From: Setomelanomma holmii
Lineage: Eukaryota; Ascomycota; Dothideomycetes; Pleosporales; Phaeosphaeriaceae
Length of the DNA stretch: 64,000 nucleotides
Direction of reading: 5' to 3'
Assembly (NCBI GenBank): GCA_010015745.1
Contig: ML978154.1
Span: 768,668 to 832,667 of the forward strand
Shown here one piece after another: positions 55,479-64,000 of this stretch. Below the pieces are notes generated by a model. The model had not been told where the DNA came from and searched no databases. It saw only the letters and a list, made by a program, of their open reading frames with translations. Positions within the stretch are counted from its first letter, which is position 1; every line of letters starts with the position of its first letter. Made by a program: the position numbers and the translations under genes.

Positions 55479-56871
55479 ATGTTTCGACAACCTAACCAGC
55501 TACCAGCTTCAAAAGAGGCTCGATTGCAGCTTGCGCTCCAGGCTATCCAACAAGACGCGAATCTCTCTAAACGACGCGCTGCTGATATCTTTAAGGTCTC
55601 TCGAAAGACGCTCAGTCGACGACGCACTGGAGCTCCCTTTTGACGCAATTGCGCACCCAACTCAAGCAATCTTCGTCCAACTAAGGTAGACGTGATTGTT
55701 CAGCATATACTTGACCTTGACGCGCGAGAATTTTCGCCCCAGCTTGCTGCTGTAAAGGATATGGCTGATCTACTGCTCAAGGAGCGTGGCCAACGGTCAG
55801 TGGGCGTTAACTGGGCGAAGACGGTCCAGCAGGGTAATCGAGAGTGGACTACAGTGATCCAAGGTATCAACGCAACTAGATGGGCAATCCCACCCTTTGT
55901 CATCTTCCAGGGCAAGAACCACCTCTCTGCCTGGTACCAGGAGGAGAATCTACCTCACAATTGGGTTATTGGAGTCTCTGAGAACGGCTGGACGACAAAT
56001 GAGCTTGGTCTGCAGTGGCTGAAGCACTTTGACGCTCATACAAAAAAACGTACTGTTGGGCACAGTACGTTTGCTCATTATTGACGGCCACGAGAGCCAT
56101 GACTTGCTTGATTTCCAGCAGTACTGCAAAGATAACAAGATTATCACTCTCTACATGCCTCCTCACTCGTCGCACCTCCTGCAGCCTCTTGATGTGGGCT
56201 GTTTCTTGCCATTGAAGAAGGCGTATGGCCGCCAAGCTGAGAACCTGATGTGCAGCAAAATTAACCACATCACCAAACTTGAGTTCTTGCCCTGCTTTAT
56301 TGCTGCTTTCAAGGACGCAATTACTAAAAGCAATATCTAAGGAGGCTTTTAAGGTGCTGGCTTGGTTCTACTTAACCTAGAGGCGGTGATATTGAAGCTT
56401 GACGTCCGCCTTCGTACGCCCACACCACCCACCGTCAACATTGCTCCTTGGGAGTTGAAAACCCCAAGCAATACTCTAGAATTTGGGTTGCAATCGAAGC
56501 TAATTCGAGAGAGGATTCAGATGCATGCAGATAGCTCACCTACTTCAATTGTTGACTCTCTTGATCAGCTTACCAAAGACGCTGAGATAATGGCGCATTC
56601 CTTGGTGTTGATGCACAACCAAGTCAAGCAGCTTCAAGCAGCCAATGAGGCCGCCTCACGTCATAAATCACGCAAAAGAAAGCGTATACTGGCAGAGGGG
56701 ACCCTTGCAGCTGAAGAGGGCGTGCGCTTGACCACCTTAAAGGAGTTTGCAGCGCGTAGTGATGGGAAGAAGGCAAAGAGAGCGCATGTGCTGAGGGCAG
56801 TGAGCCAACTCAAAGGCGCTGTGGACGCTGCGGCAAGGCTGGGCACAACTCGCGCACATGTAAACAAGTAG
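55479..56871 (+). pseudogene. pogo/Fot-like DDE transposase, inactivated
   Basis: ATG 55479 opens an N-terminal psq/CENP-B-like DNA-binding region (LALQAIQQDANLSKRRAADI, then FKVSRKTLSRRR). The frame is broken by TGA 55641-55643, by a +1 shift near 56057-56065, and by TAA at 56338-56340 and 56350-56352. Recognisable DDE parts are HILDLDAREFSPQLAAVKDM, NREWTTVIQGIN, WAIPPFVIFQGKNHLSAWY, LLIIDGHESH (second catalytic Asp) and LLQPLDVGCFLPLKKAYGR (third Asp). Between VGVNWAK and TVQQGNREW a block normally holding the first catalytic Asp is absent, which points to an in-frame internal deletion of roughly 75-80 codons. The C-terminal part after the stops is a Lys/Arg-rich tail (HKSRKRKRIL). Confidence 0.88.
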
Positions 56872-56948
56872 AAGAGATACTCTCTGATTAATTTAATCTA
56901 CTGTGCAGCACCTTAGAGTACTATTGAGGACCGTAGAGTTGCGTTTTG

Positions 56949-57014
56949 TACTGTGCAAGACGGTAGACTTTGGTGGGGGCTTGGCAGGGTGGGCCACTTG
57001 CCCGTGGAGTACGT
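56949..57014 (-). repeat. right terminal inverted repeat
   Basis: Reverse complement of the left end over 66 bp with three differences (G/A, A/G, G/C). A further TACTGTGCA copy lies internal to it at 56899-56907. Confidence 0.93.
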
Positions 57015-57016
57015 TA

Positions 57017-60000
57017 TACCAGAATTTCGACAGGTACATACCTCATCGTCGTCCCGCGTGAAGAAAGATAAAGAGCTGCCCTCACTGGTGCATACTAGTG
57101 TCACGTGATTCACACACAGCCTCGAAGGCTTTGTCATGGCTCAGTCAATGCAAGTGCTGGATAGGGCTTGACACTTCGAGGAGTCTGCCTTTCAGCCAGC
57201 ACGAGTGCCCGAAGGTATCAAGCGTACCTTCCACCAAAGATAGGGCAGTGCTATATGACGCGGCCCTTTGATCGACACACAGAGAGCAAAGTCGAAGTGG
57301 TCGAGAAGTCTCTACAGGCAAATCTGCAAACAGAAAAATGTTGGCGCTGCGCAGACTTCACAACGTAGAAATAAGAGTTCCGGGAAGTGTTTGAGACATG
57401 GACTACGATGCCTCGGCTTCGAGTCCTAGCCAACCCCGGCAACCTTTGTCTCCATCTCTAGTTGCCGTTCGGGCGTGTCCACTATACCTTCGCAAGCTTT
57501 TCTCTTGTGTTGCGCAGAGGAGATATCGGTATCCATCCTTGTCAAGCGGCGACATGGTAATTCTCGGCACCGCAGTCGCAGGTCAAAACTCTCTAGTCCA
57601 CAACTCGGTCCGTAGGAACTTGAGTAGAGCTTCCATCATGGGTCTCGAACCGTTAACCTCAGCTCACTTGAAGCTACCGGAACCTTCTCCAAGAGAGAAG
57701 AGCAGGCATTCTGGTTTCGGGGAGGACGGAGCGTGCGACCGAGATCGGCCGACAGTAGCGCCGTTCTCTATGTGACGGACGTCTCAATGGTGGGCATGTG
57801 AGCAAATACGGGAATTTCAGCGATGGGTGGATTTTTGGAGATGCATCCTGCGCCTGCCGAAAGTTTCGCGTGCGGCCCGTTGAGAACGGCACTGGGTGTT
57901 GTGATGTGATGAACATGGGCATTCAGATATTAAATCCCCGAAGCCAAGTGCAGACTGCACGTGCGATATGCACGTCACATCTGTAAATTTGACCTGCGTA
58001 TGACCAGACGAAGAAACAGGTAACCTAGTAAGACGCGGTTAGTTGATGTACGTAGGGAAGTTGATAGGGCTCGGAGGAGGCTCCGCTGGTGTCGGGGAAG
58101 TGCCGCAGAAAAGCTAGAGGTGAATCAGCCTCCAGGCTATGTAACATACGTTCCAGGCTTGCGCGATTGGTGATCCAGAAATTGAGGAAATGAAAAACGT
58201 ACGATAATGACTGCGCGTGTCTTAGGTTTGTGTCTCCTTTGAAGCTGAGTGGTCGTCATGAATGCGGCGCCTGCAAAAATAACAGCTCACGCACCGCCCG
58301 ATGTGTCCTGGGAGCTTGCAGAAGGCTTGGAGTTCAGCAAGTCGGTGTAATAAAGTTCGTTGCGATGACACTTTGCGGAAGGCACGACCAAGAGCTCAAT
58401 TGTGGCTGCTGCGAGAAACAAGAGTCATACCTTCCGTCTTCTCCGTCCGGTCAGTCCCGCACCAGAAAACCGGGGTAGAAGTGCAGTTCACTGCTTCATC
58501 AACCTCACTCTCACGCTCGATATGATCCGCTTCCGTTGTTGGTGATCGGTCCGATCACTTCGAGCCTTGCCCAAGGAAGCTGGGCATCACACGGGTTGTT
58601 GTTCGTTTCCTCTGACAGCTTCGGGCCGAGCCGGTTGAGCCATAAGGTTGGAACCTCGGGCATTTAGGCATGAAACAGATCCGCCTGGCAAATTGTCCTC
58701 AAATTGTCAAAGCTGTCAAGCAGTCAAGTCCGACGTTGTACGTCACAAATTGGTGCCAGCTTGAGCAAATACCCGGTGGTTGGCTCGGAAGTGCTGATGC
58801 AGGCGGTCAAACTGCCGGCATGCTGCTGTGGTGGTTGCGCGATGCACGTCAATCGGGGGCCTGGTGGTGGGCGGGCTGAGCAACCAGGTCTAAACGGCAC
58901 TGGTGCGTTTCAAAAGAATATCTCGCGGAGTGGGCGAGCACAGCGGAACATGTTTTTTGCAACATGCTGCAATTTGCTGCCCGAACTTACGACGAGATAT
59001 GGGCCAATCTTGCTGGGTGCAAAAACTCCAATGTCTGATCTGTACCATCGACCGGATGCAAGATCCCAGCTGCTATGCATATCTCTGCGTGCTCCGTACC
59101 ATTGGAAGCAGAATAAGGCGATCTCTCCCACATGATCGTACTGCAATGCAGCCAGGACATTAGGACGCAATGTTATAGCAAGCCTGCACATGAATTGACG
59201 AGTCGAAGGAGTTGCTCGCATATCCCTAAATGGAGACGCGTCAAAAGTCGAGTCAATGATTACTGGGACCTTTAGCCACACGATCATGGCTCGATGTTGG
59301 CTTGCTTACAGACTGTTCCTTGCAGAGAACCAGATGCACGATTTGGGCCGATTGCATCAGGACCCTTGCCGTTCGTCATCCATTGTCCAACGTCTTTCCC
59401 TGTTGCATGGCCACGATGCGCATCCCCGAACCCCACATCAACTCAAAATTGAGCTTCGCCCAGGCTACTACCTAGCACGGGGAGACGGCATACTCGACTT
59501 AAAACAAAGCGGAGGGACACGGACGAAAGTCAGTAGGGACGGAGCTATGTTGCCGGCGTGGTTTCGATGGCATTTCGAGACATGACCTATCATCTTTATC
59601 CGCACAGAACTCCTGCTGGGAGAGTTTGATACAGGGCTTGCCTGTTCTTATTACAGCACATCTCAGATGAAACAGCGCAGTTCGTTGGGCTCGAATGCCG
59701 CTCCCAATTCCGGCTGGCGCGAATGAGAGACTCTCAAGTCCGAGAAATCAGACCACAGCACGAGCAAGTCGGGACGACATGGACCGAACCTGCACAGTCC
59801 CGAAAGTCGCTCGGGATGCCGAGTCGTGGGCATGCGCAAATGTCCTCGAATGCACAAAAGATCGTCGGCACGAGCATCAGACGACATTGCGGCAGATCTC
59901 GGTACACAGTCGTGCCCTACCAGACCGTTAGGACGCGAGTCATACAGCGCCGGCGAAATTCCAACTCACAAGCCCATCATTTCTTGGCCAGCGATTCAAA

Positions 60001-61700
60001 CACTCCGCGCACATCACTCCAGAAATAGCTTTAATGCCACGCCATCAATGACTATCAATGACCATCGGGAACATTGTGTTGCTCATCAGACTTTACCTAA
60101 TATTGAAGGAAACCTAGCATCGTTCCCGGACGTAAAAAGTGCACGACGGGTAATTAGGAGTAATATGGGGCAGCCTCATCACCACGTGGAAGCCAACCAG
60201 GGTAGAGTGGGTCAAATGTGCAACGATGGCAGTGGAAGCTTCGGCTGCATTGTTCAGCTTTGATATGTCACCACATCGAGAGATATTCTTGCTTCCTGCC
60301 AACATTAGATGGCGCCATGGACAGTGAGCATGTGTTTTCTTGGCTTTACAAAGCCTCGTCATCGAATTGCACCGCGGAGCCAAAATTCAGACAATCTTGA
60401 AGCGCAGAGTGAAGCTGACTGCACTACCCTGACTCTCAACTCAACGCAGCGCCCAGCTCCCTGGTCATCATCGCTTCACAACCGACGCAACATCAGACTC
60501 GCACCCTTGAGATCGCGAGTCAAGTCCAGTTGCGGCATCCTCGCCAGCGGATAAGTACCGGCGTCGTGACACGCATGGCAAAAAATTGCCTCAGCCAGGC
60601 CCCTGCTTTTTTTCCATCGGGTTCGCATTTCTCTGATTGGACGCGAGACCCTCCATTATCGTGCGTATCATAGCCCTGGCACTCCAGCCCGGAATATCGA
60701 TGGCCCACAAATTCTTCAAGTAAACCCACATTGCTCGACGCTGCCACTACTGATGTGCATGAGCTAAGCTGGTATAGCTTACACCATTCGTATACTCATG
60801 TACCTGGGGCAAATGGTTCGAGAAGCATGTGTTTCGCAGCCAAATGGGGTTATAGAACCGGCTATCATTGCGGGCACGTAGGCCTTGATGTCCTGCGCAC
60901 ACGAGTGCTCGATGAAACGTGGGCGATAGTGCGGGAGCGTGGTCCTCTTTGTCATCCACTTTTCTGCCTCGCTTCTACATTTGGGCTTTGTAAAAGCGCT
61001 GGACGTATGGTGCCGACAAAGTGTGAAGTGAGCGGATGGAAGGACCCGACAGCACGGGCGTACTGTGTACTCTGATCTTCCCGTCTCGGAACTAGTCGTT
61101 GGTGATGGTGTTGTGATCATAAATTTGGTCGAGCTAACTCGCGGGACGCGATCCGCGCCAGCAAGCGTTGAGCTAATCACGTCAGTGGCAGGGCCATTGT
61201 GCGTGGGTGACGGGGTCGGAGGCATCGCCGGAGGGGTGAGCAGTAAATTTGAGTGTCACCATCGCTCTGTGAAACAGTCTATGGCGACAGGAGAGGCATT
61301 GTAGACCTGGCTCAGTAACTGATCATCAATCATCATCTCGCTGTTGTGGCTGCTTCATGTCTGTATATCCTCCGCAAGTGCTTATTCCAAGTTCTTCTTT
61401 TCGCCGCGAAAGTTACTTGCAGACAAGCAGTCCCGATATTCGATTCTTTGAATTCGACCATTGTCTTGAATGAGCTTCGGAGTGTGGTCCGTGGTAATCT
61501 CGGCTCAATACCTCAATGGTGTAGACGAGACGTTCAAAAAAAAAACGAGATGAAGATGAAGTTCGTGATACATTCGACTACTGTGATACACGAAAACTCC
61601 AAGAAATTGTCAAATGGGTATTGTGCAGGTTCCTGCTGTGCCGTATGCGCCTTGCTAGATGTACAACCAGAAGATATAGGGAAACGCCGATGAGAAATAT
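57017..61700. other. 4.7-kb gene-poor region right of the transposon
   Basis: Many short ORFs on both strands (up to 149 codons) and none with a recognised domain or splice-supported extension. Two small plausible pieces are noted but not called: 57398-57775 (+), starting from ATG, and 61225-60779 (-), also from ATG with a Thr/Pro/Ser-rich start. Base composition is not strongly AT-biased, so this is not a heavily mutated repeat island. Confidence 0.4.
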
Positions 61701-61986
61701 CTAGTGATAGAACGGTGCTTTACTTCGTGATGCTTTACAGTCGCCTTGGTTTGGGTCAGAAGAATGTATATCAAAGCTGGAGATGGAAGACAAACTGCAG
61801 TTTTCGTCGAGTCGATATTCTCTGTGTTCGCGTTAGTACAATCGTGGAAGAGATGGACCAAAAAACCTGCATCGCGACCACATTCGCCGGACATCTCTTA
61901 TGTGTTTCTTGATATTTGGTACACCACGCTCGAACAACATAACGAAGGTGACTGCATTTGTACTGAACTTGTGTGTAGTCGCACAT
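61701..61986 (-). CDS. small Cys/His fungal protein, probable GC-AG intron
   Basis: ATG 61986 opens MCDYTQVQYKCSHLRYVVRA followed by WCTKYQETHKRCPANVVA. The C..C.H...WC...H..C spacing is typical of a large family of short proteins I know from Dothideomycetes, perhaps zinc-binding, function unknown. In that family the sequence continues AIEYRLDE-C. Here this appears only if an intron 61822-61870 (49 nt) is removed with a GC donor (exon end AT, then GCAGGT) and an ACACAG acceptor with branch TACTAAC. The join gives VVAIEYRLDENC in phase and a 78-aa protein ending SRSKAPFYH. With the nearby GT donor the frame is wrong. If the GC donor is not used, the gene is broken. Confidence 0.6.
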
Positions 61987-64000
61987 TACGTGAGGAGAAA
62001 AGGACTTATGAAGGGTACTCTGAAAAAGCAAGACAATGATTGGTAGTGAGTAAGAACAATTGGCAGCAGTAGTCTTTTGGAAAGTCCTCGGGTACATCAT
62101 CGAGGCAGCGGACCGGACCAGACCTAAGATATAAGTGTCTTGCAGAAGCGGAGCGGACGCAGCAAGCACGCAGACGTCAGTGCGAGTGCGATCAGGTACT
62201 CCCGTAGAGTAATGCAGAGCTAGACCATGTCAATTGGACCCGTTTCAGTTGACATGCATCATGGCAGTTAGCAATCCATGATCTGATCTGCCAGCGGAGC
62301 CGGGCGTCTGAGAGTGGTCGAGCATGTAGACCCAAGTGGAGGCTTGTTTGAAGTCGTTCCGCTTGCGGCTACGTGCGGACGCAACAGAGACGTCCCGAGC
62401 GAAACCCTAAGCAGGGTAGATTCGACTAAGGAGGTTTGCGCGCCGCGTTGTGTAAGGAATAAAATTCACACCCAGGTTCAGCAAAATAGTGACGGAATAC
62501 TGGTAAGTGTCCGAGTCTGTGAGTGGTCCACAGCTTCCGAAGCAGTTTGGGTCGGCCACCTCGCCTCGTGTGCTAGTGTGCCAGCTAGAACCCAATTCAT
62601 CACAGGTTCCATCAGGCAAAGCGGATCTGCGACCACGATTCCACGTTGATGCTGCAAAGGATGGCGCGTGGGGTGGCTTGCGCCGTTGAAAAGGAACCTT
62701 GCTCGCAGGAGCCTGCAGCACCAAGCTTCCATCGCTAGGGTGGCCCTTCCATCTCCCAGTACAGGTCGCAGAATCGGCCTTGGGTGTTATATAGCCTCTA
62801 TTAATGCCCCATCGCACTCCGCATGCTCTGCGCTGGACTAAGGAAATGGTAGGTCCCGCCGCGCTCCCCGTTGCGCGTTCCCCTCCCCGCTGGAGGTCTG
62901 GCGTCGGCGAGATTTTGGGCCCTCTTTTCTCCCTCACCGATGGTATCCTCGTACGGCAGAGAACGCGAGTCCCCGGCACTGTCTGCAACTAAAACATCCG
63001 CAGGTAAGCTGTTGCGCAATGACAGATGCAGTTCCGCTATCTGCTACACACGGCTGCACGACATGGCTGCCGGACTGTGGCTGACGGGTGTACAACAGCA
63101 ACAGCATCGTTGACCTCTAGGATGTTAAAAGTAGTCAGCATACATCTCATTCTGCCCCGAGTCTCTTCAGGCTGGTGGCTTCTGTATCGCATGCGAAATG
63201 CTATATAATATTACGAAGGCATTGAGGTTGTTCGATGTGAGCCGTTCGGTCTCATCCACCCGCCTGATGACATCTTCCGTGTGGGCCCATCCATGCTTCA
63301 CATGTAACTCATCATACCTGGAACACATGTTCATATGCGATGAAGGGTCCATGGCCACTAATGTTTGAATTTGACATGCTCGACCAGTCCTATATCGATG
63401 GGTAATATACTGCCTCGTGGGGGTACTTCCTAAAGTGATGGGCCGTGCAGGTGCAGAAAAGTGTGCAGGTTCTCATGAACATGAAGACTGCAGTCTTCCA
63501 AGCCGTCTGTGATACGGTGCATACTCATATGACCGTACCAGGCTCTTGGTATAGTGGAAGTTGCGCTCGGTGCGTCTGACATGCGGAAGTGCTAAAGGAT
63601 ATAGATGAATGGCGAGTAGATGTAGTCTATAGTGGCACCCGTGGGCCAGGTTTTCCGATTCATGACCTTGCTTTCGTACGTGAGTATTCTTTGATGGCAT
63701 TCGGTTAAGGTGAGTTTCTGAGAACAATTGGGCATATTCCGCATCTCGATGTTTCATTCGCTACCGTACAATAGATTATGTACGGGGTGGACCAGGGGTC
63801 AAGATCTTTTGGGCGACTTGCATGCGCCATCACCACTAGGCAGGTACTTCGGAGGTAATCCTTCTCAACTATCGACTAGAAACCGGCTGGCATATGCATC
63901 TGGTGAGGACGTTGGCGCATGTCGCCGCGGCTGTAGTGAGGAGCTTGCACGATCAATGCAGCATTTTCACTCACAAGACCTGGGTGTAAGCATCGCGGCA
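61987..64000. other. right-end gene-poor region
   Basis: Open frames (193 codons at 62988-62407 minus, TTG start; 94 codons at 63757-63473 minus, ATG start) show no family motif. No tRNA or repeat could be supported. Confidence 0.4.

Larger units (their letters stand above)
55405..57014 (+). mobile_element. decayed pogo/Fot-like DNA transposon
   Basis: A 1.61-kb element is bounded by 66-bp terminal inverted repeats and flanked by TA on both sides (55403-55404 and 57015-57016), the target duplication of Tc1/mariner-pogo elements. Inside is a broken transposase (separate entry). It lies just upstream of ERG27 and marks the left border of the gene-poor right end. It is non-autonomous, as the transposase is damaged. 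Confidence 0.92.

Noticed and set aside
57630..57665. Possible tRNA T-arm (GGTTCGAGACC on the minus strand)
   Set aside because: No matching D-arm, anticodon arm or acceptor stem could be paired around it.
1..64000. A secondary-metabolite, CRISPR or defence-type gene cluster
   Set aside because: No polyketide, NRPS, terpene-cyclase, P450 or transporter core genes and no regular spacer repeats are visible; the genes are unrelated housekeeping and fungal-specific loci.

Overview
The window looks like nuclear DNA of a filamentous ascomycete (Pezizomycotina, most likely a Dothideomycete). Genes are split by very short introns (mostly 43-60 nt) with GTAAGT/GTACGT-type donors and CTAAC/CTGAC-type branch points. 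Gene content is fungal: a HET-domain gene, Blm10, Rer2, Gpi18, Erg27, a Pcl cyclin and a decayed pogo/Fot-type transposon. For the main spliced genes I checked that the exon lengths sum to whole codons. Family calls come from recognising motifs by eye; no search was run.

Layout. 1-5 kb: a broken HET gene (-), a Dsc2/UBAC2-like rhomboid pseudoprotease (+), and a multi-pass membrane protein (-) with two in-frame TAG codons. 5-12.9 kb: a gene-poor stretch holding an intact Pcl-type cyclin (-) and a disrupted orphan coiled-coil ORF. 12.9-24 kb: a formin-like GBD/FH3 protein without FH2 (-), a secreted Ser-rich/Cys-rich wall protein (-), the GPI mannosyltransferase Gpi18 (-), ribosomal protein eL8 (+), and an ornithine-cyclodeaminase/mu-crystallin family protein (-). 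24.4-30.4 kb: the giant proteasome activator Blm10 (-). 31-39 kb: GINS subunit Psf3 (+), a conserved protein with three Cys-Pro motifs (-), cis-prenyltransferase Rer2 (+), an F-box-like protein (+), and a type II membrane GT25-like glycosyltransferase (+). 39.7-55 kb: an unusual membrane-anchored S10 carboxypeptidase with a Pro-rich tail (+), a conserved unknown protein (-), a SET-domain methyltransferase (+), a coiled-coil protein (-), and Erg27 3-keto-steroid reductase (-). 55.4-57.0 kb: a decayed pogo/Fot-like DNA transposon with 66-bp terminal inverted repeats. 57-64 kb: gene-poor sequence in which I recognise one small Cys/His protein.

There is no operon logic. Several genes serve the endomembrane system: Dsc2 (sterol/SREBP control), Erg27 (ergosterol), Rer2 (dolichol), Gpi18 (GPI anchors, which need dolichol-P-mannose) and the GT25-like enzyme. 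This is probably chance co-location. Two S-phase-related genes (Psf3 and the Pcl cyclin) carry plausible G1/S promoter motifs. The most unusual features are the carboxypeptidase architecture with its interrupted tail, the recurring premature stops in otherwise open frames, the transposon whose frameshift sits in a perfect hairpin, and a probable GC-AG intron in the small Cys/His gene. I found no convincing tRNA, rRNA, CRISPR or biosynthetic gene cluster.
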